A DNA stretch of 64,000 nucleotides, taken from NCBI RefSeq assembly GCF_021249405.1, contig NZ_CP089595.1, positions 57,105 through 121,104 of the forward strand, read 5' to 3'. Below the pieces are notes generated by a model. The model had not been told where the DNA came from and made no database searches. It worked only from the letters and a program-made list of their open reading frames with translations. The DNA is from Halobacterium zhouii. GTDB taxonomy: Archaea > Halobacteriota > Halobacteria > Halobacteriales > Halobacteriaceae. This document shows, piece after piece, positions 22,244 to 30,354 of this stretch; positions within the stretch are counted from its first letter, which is position 1, and each line of letters begins with the position of its first letter. The position numbers and the translations under genes are program-made.

Positions 22244-22863
22244 CCCAGAAGGGATTCGAGGAGATTGTGTTCCGCTCGCTGGAGGTGTTCGGACACCGTC
22301 GAATCGTCCACGCCGAGGTCGGCCGCAACCTCCGCCGTTGACGATTTGCGGGGCACGTCGTAATACCCGAGTTCGTACGCGACGTCAAGCACTTCGTGCT
22401 GTCGATCCGTCAGTACATCCATGGGCGTCTCCTGGATACGGTAGTCCTGCAGTTTTTCTAAGGTGATATTTTGTCCAGCAGCCTGCAAGTCAGCGAGCAT
22501 AGCACTGAGTTCCTCCTGTGAGCCAGTCTGCTCGAACGAGAACCCCTGGCTGTGTACCTCGGCCCATTCAGTCCGCGTCATTACGTCAGCATCGACACCG
22601 ACCCTGTCTAACTGTTCAGCCACGTTCATCTCGACGAGATAGACATGCTTCGATCCCTCGTCCGCTACGCATTCCCACCACTGGATCGTCTTGAGTTCGT
22701 CCAGCCGGTGTTCGTCCAGTTGCTCTTCGACGTGGATTCGGGACACGCCGCGCGGCCCCTCGCACGAGAGGATTTCAATGTCGAGTAACCCGGCATCCTG
22801 AAAGACCGCGAATCCGTACTCGGCCAGTGTTTCGTGGTCGACGCTGAGTACCGCCTGGCGCAT
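22240..22863 (-). CDS. HTH-10 (bacterio-opsin activator-type) regulator
   Basis: Starting at ATG 22863 (207 residues; a GTG at 22899 would add 12), the protein has the haloarchaeal layout of an N-terminal sensor domain and a C-terminal HTH-10 domain: L-T-D-R-Q-H-E-V-L-D-V-A-Y-E-L-G-Y-Y-D-V-P-R and V-D-D-S-T-V-S-E-H-L-Q-R-A-E. The sensor contains single cysteines only. Placed tail to tail with merB, it may regulate the mercury or metal genes, but nothing in the sequence proves the target. The promoter would lie in 22864-22990. Confidence 0.85.
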   Translation of the reverse strand: MRQAVLSVDHETLAEYGFAVFQDAGLLDIEILSCEGPRGVSRIHVEEQLDEHRLDELKTIQWWECVADEGSKHVYLVEMNVAEQLDRVGVDADVMTRTEWAEVHSQGFSFEQTGSQEELSAMLADLQAAGQNITLEKLQDYRIQETPMDVLTDRQHEVLDVAYELGYYDVPRKSSTAEVAADLGVDDSTVSEHLQRAEHNLLESLLG

Positions 22864-23012
22864 GACGCTAATATTACTGGCACAGCAGAATGAACCCACC
22901 GCCCAGTAGACTGGGCATGACTACATACGATTCTACCACTGGTCACTCTAAAACAGTGTTCTATCTACACATCTGCAGACAGCAACTATCACTTGTTGAC
23001 TGACGTTTCTAT

Positions 23013-23486
23013 TTATGTATCCGGTTCAGGAGATTCCTTACGGACGACCCCCGCAAGCGATTCGAGTTTCGCCGACACCTGCTCGCTTTCTCCTGCGATG
23101 CGGGGAAGACAATCGTCGAGGGTCACAATTCCTACTACGTCTCCGTCTTTAGTAATCGGAATCCGTCGTGCAGCCGCGTTTTCCATCTCGCGAAGAACCT
23201 TCGGAAACTCCATCTCGTGATCGACAGTCACCGGATCAGCCGTCATGAGATTCTGGGCAGTCACGTCGGCCGCTGTCGACGGGTCTTCGAAGACATTGGC
23301 CGCTCCGTCACCGGTCATGAGTTCGACGACGAGATCACGGTCGGTAATAATGCCTTCTAGCTCACCGTTCTCTTCGACAAGAACGCTGCCGACGGACTGA
23401 TCGAACATTGTCTGTGCAATTTCCTCGACGGTGGCGTCCGGTGCAACGCTGACAACGTCTTCTCTTCCTGTTTCAAGAATTCCCAT
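23013..23486 (-). CDS. Two-CBS-domain protein
   Basis: The protein has 157 residues from ATG 23486. Two CBS repeats are visible. The first is V-V-S-V-A-P-D-A-T-V-E-E-I-A-Q-T-M ... G-I-I-T-D-R-D-L. The second is L-M-T-A-D-P-V-T-V-D-H-E ... G-I-V-T-L-D-D-C-L. Such pairs bind adenosine nucleotides and act as energy or stress sensors. No fused effector domain is present, so it must act on a partner in trans. It is common on haloarchaeal chromosomes and plasmids, and nothing ties it firmly to the metal genes around it. Confidence 0.9.
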   Translation of the reverse strand: MGILETGREDVVSVAPDATVEEIAQTMFDQSVGSVLVEENGELEGIITDRDLVVELMTGDGAANVFEDPSTAADVTAQNLMTADPVTVDHEMEFPKVLREMENAAARRIPITKDGDVVGIVTLDDCLPRIAGESEQVSAKLESLAGVVRKESPEPDT

Positions 23487-23735
23487 ACGACTCAATAGGA
23501 ATTGAAATTCCAAAAGCGTTGGTGCTAGAACCCCCATTTAGGGCGTACTTGACATCAATTATCTATGCTTCACCTCGCTAGGAGGCAGATGCGTTATCAC
23601 CCCTTATTCCGAAAATCTCTAAGTTCTACGTGAGTATTTTATACTAATAGGGCTTAGTCGACCGGCTTCCACTGGTGGCTCGAATTCCGGCACCACTTTT
23701 ATTCTAATTGTCGTTGTACCATTAGAGGACGAATT

Positions 23736-24182
23736 ATGCCAGCGACGACTGAACCCTGCCCCGACTGTGGGAACGCTGCCGGGCAAATAAAGACCGAAAC
23801 AGTTCGTAACATGGTCGAACCGTTCGGGAATCAAGATATAGAGGACGACGTTCAGTACCGAATCTGCAAAACTCAGGACTGTCCAGTCGTCTACTTCGCC
23901 GACGAACTCGATCAGCAGTTCGAGATTGACGTGATTCGCGAACAACCGAATTTCAAGTTGGATGGTGACGCCGAGCCATACCCGCTGTGTTACTGCTTTG
24001 GATACAACAAGGAACACATCCAAGAGGACATCGCGGAGAACGGCGAAACGAACATCGACGACTGGATCACTGAACGCGTCCAGGCCGAGGAGTGTGCCTG
24101 TCGATGGAAGAGTCCACTTGGAGGTTGCTGTCTCGGGAACGTGCGAGCGGCGATCACTGAAGCACAGGAGGAACTAGTCTGA
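23736..24182 (+). CDS. CopZ-like zinc/[2Fe-2S] metallochaperone
   Basis: The 148-residue protein has an N-terminal zinc-finger-like part, P-C-P-D-C-G-N-A-A-G and I-C-K-T-Q-D-C-P-V-V-Y-F. A Cys4 cluster region follows (C-Y-C-F-G-Y-N-K ... C-A-C-R-W ... G-C-C-L-G-N-V) like the [2Fe-2S] domain of Archaeoglobus CopZ and BFD. In Archaeoglobus this domain binds zinc and an Fe-S cluster and can reduce Cu(II) to Cu(I). There is no C-terminal HMA domain here. Its TGA overlaps the ATG of the next flavin reductase (TGATG), so the two form a coupled electron-transfer pair for metal reduction or delivery. Confidence 0.8.
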   Translation: MPATTEPCPDCGNAAGQIKTETVRNMVEPFGNQDIEDDVQYRICKTQDCPVVYFADELDQQFEIDVIREQPNFKLDGDAEPYPLCYCFGYNKEHIQEDIAENGETNIDDWITERVQAEECACRWKSPLGGCCLGNVRAAITEAQEELV

Positions 24183-25561
24183 TGCCGGACGAGTACGATC
24201 TTATCGTTCTCGGCGGCGGTATGGCCGGCCTCCCAGTCGCAATGAAATCTGCCTACTCAGGCATGGAGACCGCACTCGTTGAGGAGGACCTGCTCGGCGG
24301 GACGTGCCTCAACCGCGGCTGTATTCCGACCAAGACGATGATCCGGAGCGCCGAAGTGGCGAACCTCGCCCACCGTAGCGAGGAGTTCGGCATCGACATC
24401 GACGGTACCATCAAGGCCGACATGGACGCCATCGTCCAGCGGAAGGACGACGTCGTCGAGAGCATTCGCGAGGGAGCCTACAACAACGTCGAGGACAACG
24501 AGAATCTCACGCTCGTCGAAGACCACGGCGTCTTCGAGTCAGCCCACGAGCTCCGCGTCGGTGACCGGACACTCTCTGCCGACCGGATCGTCATCAACAC
24601 GGGAGCCCGTCCAGCAAAACCGCCGATCGATGGCCTCGACGAGGTTGAGGTCCAAGATAGTACATCGCTGCTATTTCTCGACGAGGTGCCGGATTCGCTG
24701 GTGGTGATTGGCGGGGGGTACGTCGGCACCGAATACGCACAGATGTACAGCCGGTTTGGTGCGGACGTGACCGTCTTTCAGCGTGGTGATCGGGTGCTCC
24801 CGCGAGAGGAACCGGCGGTCAGTGACGTGATCGAGGATGTGTTCACGGACGAGGGCATCGACGTTCACACTAATACAGCTGTGACGGCTCTCACATCGGA
24901 CGGAGACGACATCCTTGTCGAGGCCGACGGACCAGACGGAACCGTCGAGACGACCGCCTCGGACGTCCTGCTCGCCGCGGGACGCCGACCGAACACCGAT
25001 GGAATCGGTCTCGACGAGGCAGGTGCTAAAACCGACGAGCACGGGTTCGTCGAGACTGACGACAGCTTCGGAACGACTGCTGACGGCGTCTATGCCATCG
25101 GCGATGTCAGTGGGCCACCGATGTTCACTCACTCCGCACGCGACGACGCAGACCTGCTGTATCGCCACCTCGCGAAAAACGAAGAGGTCAGCACCGAGGG
25201 CCGAACCGTCCCGTGGGCGGTGTTCACCGACCCACAGGTTGGCCACGTCGGACTGACAGAGGAGGAGGCCCGTGACGCCGGCTATGAGGTCGGAGTCGGT
25301 CGACAGACCCTCGCTGAGCAGGCCAAGCCGAAGGCGCTCGGCGAAACCGCTGGCTTCATCAAACTCGTCACGGACGCCGAGACGGACGAACTCCTCGGCG
25401 CGCACATCGTCGGCGAACAGGGCGCCGAGATCGTCCACGAACTCGTCCTCGCAATCGAACTCGGCGCGACGGCCGAACAGATTGCGAACACGATGCACAT
25501 CCACCCGACACTCCCAGAGAGCATCAATTCCGCTGCCGGTGGCGTTCATAAACCCTCGTGA
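24182..25561 (+). CDS. MerA/dihydrolipoamide dehydrogenase-like flavin reductase
   Basis: The 459-residue protein has an FAD site I-V-L-G-G-G-M-A-G-L-P, the redox disulfide G-G-T-C-L-N-R-G-C-I-P-T-K, an NAD(P) site V-V-I-G-G-G-Y-V-G-T and a C-terminal H-I-H-P-T-L-P-E, with the catalytic His-x4-Glu of lipoamide dehydrogenases. It lacks the Cys-Cys tail of MerA, so it is not a classical mercury reductase. Partnered with the CopZ-like Fe-S protein by a one-base overlap, it may reduce that protein with NAD(P)H. Its reduced target (copper, mercury or a thiol) is unknown. Confidence 0.85.
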   Translation: MPDEYDLIVLGGGMAGLPVAMKSAYSGMETALVEEDLLGGTCLNRGCIPTKTMIRSAEVANLAHRSEEFGIDIDGTIKADMDAIVQRKDDVVESIREGAYNNVEDNENLTLVEDHGVFESAHELRVGDRTLSADRIVINTGARPAKPPIDGLDEVEVQDSTSLLFLDEVPDSLVVIGGGYVGTEYAQMYSRFGADVTVFQRGDRVLPREEPAVSDVIEDVFTDEGIDVHTNTAVTALTSDGDDILVEADGPDGTVETTASDVLLAAGRRPNTDGIGLDEAGAKTDEHGFVETDDSFGTTADGVYAIGDVSGPPMFTHSARDDADLLYRHLAKNEEVSTEGRTVPWAVFTDPQVGHVGLTEEEARDAGYEVGVGRQTLAEQAKPKALGETAGFIKLVTDAETDELLGAHIVGEQGAEIVHELVLAIELGATAEQIANTMHIHPTLPESINSAAGGVHKPS

Positions 25562-25606
25562 CAATCTAGATCGACCTATCCGGGAGTACTTCGGTACGCA
25601 AGAAGG

Positions 25607-25999
25607 TTATGTGGCTGATCGGAGTAACATCGTTTTCACCCGACCGACCCCATCGAAATCGCGGAGCCGATACACAAGTTCTCGTATCCGCGCAGCATCG
25701 CCGTGACAGAAGACCGTCTCCAAACACCAGTCGCCTTGGTGGGTATGGCTCATTGTCTCGATCACGTCCTGGAACTGGTGCTGGGCAGAATGAAGGTCAT
25801 GAATCACCTCGTGATGCTGATAATCAAAGGCCAAGACAGCGACCACGTCACCGGATACCTCTTCGAGCTGTGAATGGCCCTCAATATACTCCTGCATTGC
25901 TTCACGAATTGCCCGCGAGCGAGAGTCCAACCCCTCAGCCTGCCACGTCTCGTCGAACTCATCGAGAATGTCCTCAGACACGTTCAAACTCGTTCGCAT
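25607..25999 (-). CDS. nikR: NikR-like nickel-responsive ribbon-helix-helix regulator
   Basis: From ATG 25999 the 130-residue protein has an N-terminal ribbon-helix-helix (M-R-T-S-L-N-V-S-E-D-I-L-D-E-F) and a C-terminal ACT-like domain. The nickel ligands are recognisable: H-H in F-D-Y-Q-H-H-E-V-I-H and H-x10-C in H-T-H-Q-G-D-W-C-L-E-T-V-F. A second Cys-His (F-C-H-G-D) follows. It diverges from the nickel/cobalt transporter gene at 26103, a standard arrangement for nickel control. It should repress when nickel is abundant. The upstream in-frame extension lacks homology and is rejected. Confidence 0.85.
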   Translation of the reverse strand: MRTSLNVSEDILDEFDETWQAEGLDSRSRAIREAMQEYIEGHSQLEEVSGDVVAVLAFDYQHHEVIHDLHSAQHQFQDVIETMSHTHQGDWCLETVFCHGDAARIRELVYRLRDFDGVGRVKTMLLRSAT

Positions 26000-26102
26000 A
26001 CTCCCCAGTTGGTCCCCCGGCGTCTTGAGCCCTCGATTATTACGGAATTCCCGTTTCAGTCTTAACAATCGCTATACAGCGCGACGATATATGGACTGGT
26101 GA

Positions 26103-26924
26103 ATGCTACAGGGCGAGGCGTTTCCACTGTTGGTCGGCGCGATTGCGCTTGGATTCGTGCACGGCATCGAACCCGGACACGGATGGCCGGTCGCTGCGAG
26201 CTATGCGCTCGATCAATCCAATAAGTGGCTCTACGGACTCGCCGCCAGCTCCCTCATCGGTATCGGACACCTTATCAGCAGTCTGGCAATGGTCGGCGTG
26301 TTCTTCTACGCGAAATCGTACTTCCAGCTGACTCAGGTGAACGAGCCGATCTCGATCCTCGGCGGCATCGCCATTGGCGGCCCGGTGAGCATCGTCGCGG
26401 GTATCTTACTCATCGGTCTCGGAATTCGAGAGTACACGCACGGCCACTCTCATAATCACGAGCATGACCACGATCACGAGCACGATGAGCATGCAGAGGG
26501 CCAGTCGGCCCAGCACGACCACGCCACGTCTCCGGTGCAGGAACACACTTCGGATGGATTCGTTGCACGGGTGAAAGCTCGGCTTGGAGGAATCGGAGGA
26601 CATTCTCACGAGCACGGGGCGAAGCCAGCTGATGACGCCGACCGGGGACTGTTCGGAATTGCCTGGTTCGCGTTCGTACTCGGGTTCGCTCACGAGGAGG
26701 AGTTCGAAATTATCGGACTCTGCGCTGGCTCAACGTACTGTCTGCAATTGATGACTGCGTATGCGCTGACGGTCATCGTCGGGATCGTCGGGTTGACGAT
26801 GCTGCTCATCGCTGGCTACCAGGAGTATGAGGAAACGGTCGAAAAGTACACACCGTACCTTCCGCTATTCTCAGCGACCGTCCTCGTCATCATGGGACTC
26901 GGATTCATCGTCGGCTTGTTCTAA
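26103..26924 (+). CDS. NicO/RcnA-like nickel-cobalt transporter
   Basis: The 273-residue membrane protein opens with L-G-F-V-H-G-I-E-P-G-H-G-W-P-V-A, the conserved H-x4-G-H motif of nickel/cobalt transporters. Helix pairs flank a cytoplasmic loop of repeated histidine and aspartate (H-G-H-S-H-N-H-E-H-D-H-D-H), like the metal-buffering loop of RcnA. A second signature G-F-A-H-E-E-E-F follows. Direction (uptake or efflux) is not settled by sequence: the His loop favours efflux, while control by NikR favours uptake. It is convergent with the ArsR-type gene, with a 54-base overlap. Confidence 0.88.
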   Translation: MLQGEAFPLLVGAIALGFVHGIEPGHGWPVAASYALDQSNKWLYGLAASSLIGIGHLISSLAMVGVFFYAKSYFQLTQVNEPISILGGIAIGGPVSIVAGILLIGLGIREYTHGHSHNHEHDHDHEHDEHAEGQSAQHDHATSPVQEHTSDGFVARVKARLGGIGGHSHEHGAKPADDADRGLFGIAWFAFVLGFAHEEEFEIIGLCAGSTYCLQLMTAYALTVIVGIVGLTMLLIAGYQEYEETVEKYTPYLPLFSATVLVIMGLGFIVGLF

Positions 26925-27470
26925 GTCAGGACGTAGCGCCTCCAGCGTCTCACCCTCTGTTAGGTCGATGAGCGCGCGGTTCAGCAATTCCCGGATGACG
27001 AACTCCTCGTAGTGCTGTGTTGCACAGTACTCGCACGGCTTCATCTCCCGTGCAACCGCTTCGATGTCGTCGCCGTGTTCCTCATAGAGCATCTCTACGA
27101 GGTTCGTTAGCTCCGCTGTCGCCGTTTCTTGCGCCCCAGCGAGCGTCTCCTCAGCGTCCTCTGGAAGGTCGTAGGAGAAAATGCGGGTGTTCGATTTGTA
27201 GTATTTCTGCGTGCCACCGCCAGCTTCCTCCAGTCGCGCTATTTCGACCATCCCCGCGTCCTTCAGGACGTTTACGTGATGGCGCACCGTCGTCTCGGCC
27301 TTCTCCTCGCCGCGATGGTCTAGCTCGTCGTGAATCTCCTCGATGGTCATCTCCTTTTCAGCGAGCATATCGATGATCTTCGCTCGTACGTCGTTCTCCA
27401 GTGCTTTCGCCTTCTCCGGATCTGTCGTCACAACCTCGCGAATCGGCACGTCAGATTCGAGTAGAGCCAT
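26871..27470 (-). CDS. Winged-helix regulator of the P1B ATPase
   Basis: From ATG 27470 this is 199 residues: a winged helix (A-L-E-N-D-V-R-A-K-I-I-D-M-L, then T-T-V-R-H-H-V-N-V-L-K-D-A-G-M-V) and a wing G-G-G-T-Q-K-Y-Y. A C-terminal helical domain carries M-K-P-C-E-Y-C-A-T-Q-H-Y, a Cys-x2-Cys-x3-His metal site. It is divergent from the heavy-metal ATPase and very likely its metal-responsive regulator, probably copper or silver. The longer frame upstream to 27683 reads through the ATPase promoter and is rejected. The 3-prime end overlaps the nickel transporter gene. Confidence 0.85.
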   Translation of the reverse strand: MALLESDVPIREVVTTDPEKAKALENDVRAKIIDMLAEKEMTIEEIHDELDHRGEEKAETTVRHHVNVLKDAGMVEIARLEEAGGGTQKYYKSNTRIFSYDLPEDAEETLAGAQETATAELTNLVEMLYEEHGDDIEAVAREMKPCEYCATQHYEEFVIRELLNRALIDLTEGETLEALRPDLEQADDESESHDDEDGR

Positions 27471-27543
27471 TTTCTTAGGAGTGTATAGACGCACGACGAC
27501 AGTAAGAGTATCGCCACTCAGCCAGCAGTGATATAATGAATTG

Positions 27544-27575
27544 AAAACCGCTATAATATTTGTCGTAATGGTTTT
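27544..27575 (+). promoter_or_regulatory. Promoter and candidate operator of the P1B ATPase
   Basis: CTATAATATT (27551-27560) is a TATA box about 45 bases before the ATG at 27604. It sits inside an inverted repeat AAAACC (27544-27549) / GGTTTT (27570-27575), so a bound repressor would block TBP. Confidence 0.5.
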
Positions 27576-27603
27576 TAGCGTCGCGCAGCAAGCTACTACC
27601 ACG

Positions 27604-29892
27604 ATGGGAACGACACAGAACCAATTCAACGTCGGGGGGATGTCCTGCTCGTTCTGCGCCGAGAGTATCAAGAAGGCATACAACCGGACCGACGGCGTCG
27701 AAGACGTCGACGTGAGCCTCGCCCACGAAGAGGTACTCGTCCGCTACGACAACGAGACGCTGAGCGAGGTCGAACTCAAGGATACGCTTCGCGACCTCGG
27801 GTACACGATCCGCGACCCGGACAAAGAAAAACGGTTCGAGGAACAGCAGGCAGAGCTCACCAACGGGAAACGTCGACTCCTGCTCGCCGGCGGTGCATCC
27901 ATCGGTACTGCCGGATTGATGCTGTGGATGATCTTCGTGATGGGGCGGTTCGAATCGACATCGCTCGCGATGAATCTCGTTACCCTCGGCCTCGCACTCG
28001 GCACGATGTTCGGCCCTGGCCGCTACATCCTCGAGAAGGCGTACAACAGCCTTCGAAGGCGCATCTTCAACCAGCACGTCCTGCTGGAGGCCGGCGCGTT
28101 CGCGGGCCTCTTTGGGGGCTTTCTCGGTCTGTTCGTCTTCCCCGGGTTCCCGACTGTCCACTTCTTCGCCGTCTCCGTCTTCATCACCACCTATCACATC
28201 CTCTCAGAATACACCAGTCTCCTCGTCCGAACGCGGGCATCCCAGGCAGTACAGAGCCTCCTCGACCTTCGGCCGGACACCGCCCGTCGCGTCACCGACG
28301 ACGGTGCTGTCGAAGAACTCGCTATCGACGACCTCGAAGTCGGTGCCCATGTGCGCGTTAAACCCGGCGAGACAATCCCCATCGACGGCGCGGTCGTCGA
28401 CGGAGAGTCGACGGTCGACGAGTCGGTCGCGACTGGCGAGTCCATCCCCGAGGAGAAACAGTCGGGCGATGAGGTGATCGGTGGGAGCATCAACGAGACC
28501 GGGACGCTCCTGGTGGAAGTAACCGCCACCGGCGAGGATGCGTTCCTGAATCAGGTGGCCCGCGAAATCGAGCAAGCGCGCGCGATGAAGCCCGGCATTA
28601 TCCAGCTCGCCGACCGCGTTCTCAAGTACTTCGTTCCCGGCGTGCTGACGATCGCCGTCCTCTCGTTCCTGTTCTGGATTCTCGTGCCGGCAGTGGTTCC
28701 CGGCACGATCCTCGGCACGGGCCCACAGGTACAGACCGGAGCCTTCGCCGCGCTCGCGGTGCTCGTCCTCGGGTATCCGTGTGCGCTCGGCATGGCGACA
28801 CCGCTGGCCCTGATTCGCGGCGGCGGCAAGGCCGCGAACCGGGGCATCCTGATGCGTAGTAGCGACGCCTTCCAGATTTTCCCGGACGTCGACCACGTCG
28901 TCCTCGACAAGACGGGGACCATCACGGTTGGGACGCCCGCAGTCTCCGAGGTCGTGGCACTCGAGAGTGACGAAAGTGAGGTGGTCGCGACGGCGGCAGG
29001 CGCGGAGGCGTTCAGCGAACATCCCCTCGCCGACGCCATCCTCGAGTACGCCGACGAACGCGGCGTCGAGTACGCAGATCCCAAATCGTTCGAGTCGGTG
29101 ACCGGCAAGGGTGTGACGGCGACAGTCGACGGGGATGATGTGCGGGTCGGCAAACCAGACTGGCTTACGACAGAGGGCATCGACCTCTCAGCGGCCACCG
29201 ACGAGATTGAGCGCCTCCAGCATCGGGGCCTCACTGTATCGGGCATCGCTCGTAATGGTACTCTCGTCGGCCTCGTCGGAATCGGTGACGAGATCAAGGC
29301 CGACGCCGCAGCGACAATCGAGCGGATGACCGACGCAGGGATTACCCCGGTAATGATCACCGGAGACAACGAGCGCACCGCCGAGGCGGTCGCGGCTGAG
29401 GTAGGTATCGACCAGGTAATGGCCGACGTCCTGCCGAACGAGAAGCGTGACGAGATCGGCCGTCTCCAACACGAAGGGCATCGTGTAGCGATGGTCGGTG
29501 ACGGGATCAACGATGCGCCTGCCCTCACGCAAGCCGATATTGGGATCGCCATCGGTGCAGGCACCGACATCGCCATCGAGAGCGCGGACATTGTCCTGAT
29601 GGGCGACCGCCTCGGCGGCGTGATGGATGCCTACGAAATCGGGACGGAAAGCTACCGGAAGACGCGTCAGAACCTGCTAGCGGCGTTCACGTTCAACGGG
29701 GTCGGCGTCGCCGCCGCGACGACCGGACTGATCCATCCGGTGTTCGCGATGATCGCGATGGTACTGTCAGTAACGGCCGTCCTCGCCAACAGTTTCGGTG
29801 GCCAACTGCTCGCCGGCGAGGGCGTCAACACCGACTTCACCGTTGATGGGGAAAACACAGCAATCGGACAGGAGGATGAGGCAACCGTCTAG
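27604..29892 (+). CDS. copA: P1B heavy-metal ATPase with atypical YPC membrane motif
   Basis: From ATG 27604 the protein has 762 residues. One HMA domain carries G-G-M-S-C-S-F-C (Cys15, Cys18). The membrane core has the signature L-G-Y-P-C-A-L-G-M-A-T-P (Tyr391-Pro-Cys393), where copper pumps usually have CPC. The catalytic D-K-T-G-T (435-439), H-P in S-E-H-P-L-A and G-D-G-I-N-D-A-P are all intact. It exports a soft metal, probably Cu(I) or Ag(I). A TTG at 27541 could extend it, but that stretch is promoter. The HMA chaperone at 29889 is convergent with a four-base overlap. Loss of the first cysteine makes the substrate less certain. Confidence 0.88.
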   Translation: MGTTQNQFNVGGMSCSFCAESIKKAYNRTDGVEDVDVSLAHEEVLVRYDNETLSEVELKDTLRDLGYTIRDPDKEKRFEEQQAELTNGKRRLLLAGGASIGTAGLMLWMIFVMGRFESTSLAMNLVTLGLALGTMFGPGRYILEKAYNSLRRRIFNQHVLLEAGAFAGLFGGFLGLFVFPGFPTVHFFAVSVFITTYHILSEYTSLLVRTRASQAVQSLLDLRPDTARRVTDDGAVEELAIDDLEVGAHVRVKPGETIPIDGAVVDGESTVDESVATGESIPEEKQSGDEVIGGSINETGTLLVEVTATGEDAFLNQVAREIEQARAMKPGIIQLADRVLKYFVPGVLTIAVLSFLFWILVPAVVPGTILGTGPQVQTGAFAALAVLVLGYPCALGMATPLALIRGGGKAANRGILMRSSDAFQIFPDVDHVVLDKTGTITVGTPAVSEVVALESDESEVVATAAGAEAFSEHPLADAILEYADERGVEYADPKSFESVTGKGVTATVDGDDVRVGKPDWLTTEGIDLSAATDEIERLQHRGLTVSGIARNGTLVGLVGIGDEIKADAAATIERMTDAGITPVMITGDNERTAEAVAAEVGIDQVMADVLPNEKRDEIGRLQHEGHRVAMVGDGINDAPALTQADIGIAIGAGTDIAIESADIVLMGDRLGGVMDAYEIGTESYRKTRQNLLAAFTFNGVGVAAATTGLIHPVFAMIAMVLSVTAVLANSFGGQLLAGEGVNTDFTVDGENTAIGQEDEATV

Positions 29893-30095
29893 GCCGTGAC
29901 GTCGTAGCCAGCGTCTCGAATCGCTGTATTGAGGTCGTCGTCTGCGGTGTTCTCGTCGACGACGATCTCCACAGAATCTCCCTTGTGGTCGGCCTCGACG
30001 CGAGTGACACCCTCGATCGTTTTGAGCGCGTTCTCGACGTTCTGCTCACAGCCGTTGCAGGACATCCCGGTGACCGCAATCGTTTTTCGCTCCAT
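29889..30095 (-). CDS. copZ: HMA-domain copper chaperone (CopZ type)
   Basis: This is a 68-residue single HMA domain beginning with V-T-G-M-S-C-N-G-C-E-Q-N-V, the G-M-x-C-x2-C metal site. The beta-alpha-beta-beta-alpha-beta pattern ends D-A-G-Y-D-V. It would ferry Cu(I) in the cytoplasm to the neighbouring ATPase. The gene is convergent with the ATPase gene, overlapping by four bases, so it has its own promoter in 30096-30180, where TATA-like ATATCGGTATAATAC occurs on the plus strand only. It is full length with no extra domain. Confidence 0.92.
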   Translation of the reverse strand: MERKTIAVTGMSCNGCEQNVENALKTIEGVTRVEADHKGDSVEIVVDENTADDDLNTAIRDAGYDVTA

Positions 30096-30237
30096 ATCTA
30101 GGTGCTACACGCTCCGGCGGCAAGACCATTACGGTAACAATGATATCGGTATAATACAGTTAGAAAGGGGGCCGAGAAACGAGTTCTCGTCGTGGAAGGT
30201 AACTGAGTTACAAGAAGACCAGGAGTAAGCGCCCACG

Positions 30238-30279
30238 TTAACCAACACAATCATCGTCTCGTCTGCCGCCGTTGGTTAA
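30238..30279. promoter_or_regulatory. TTAACCAAC inverted repeat, site 5
   Basis: TTAACCAAC (30238-30246) and GTTGGTTAA (30271-30279), nine perfect bases, span 42 bp. The site is 75 bases before the ATG at 30355. It marks where backbone sequence resumes after the metal island. Confidence 0.85.
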
Positions 30280-30297
30280 TAGCAGCCTTCAGAGCGG

Positions 30298-30340
30298 TTT
30301 TTCGCCCCCTGAGAGGGTGCGGGCGGCCAGATGTGGCCGC
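30298..30340 (+). promoter_or_regulatory. T5 tract and two leader stems before 30355
   Basis: TTTTT (30298-30302) precedes CCCT-GAG-AGGG (30307-30317). A second perfect stem GCGGCCA (30323-30329) / TGGCCGC (30334-30340) has the loop GATG, holding an in-frame ATG at 30331. The ATG at 30355, after the stems, is the more likely start. Confidence 0.7.
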
Positions 30341-30354
30341 GCCAGGCCCTACTC

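Noticed and set aside
26040..26060. Perfect NikR operator between nikR and the nickel transporter
   Set aside because: The region has ACGGAATTCCCGT, a near palindrome, but the long-spaced half sites known for NikR were not found, so it was not listed as an operator.
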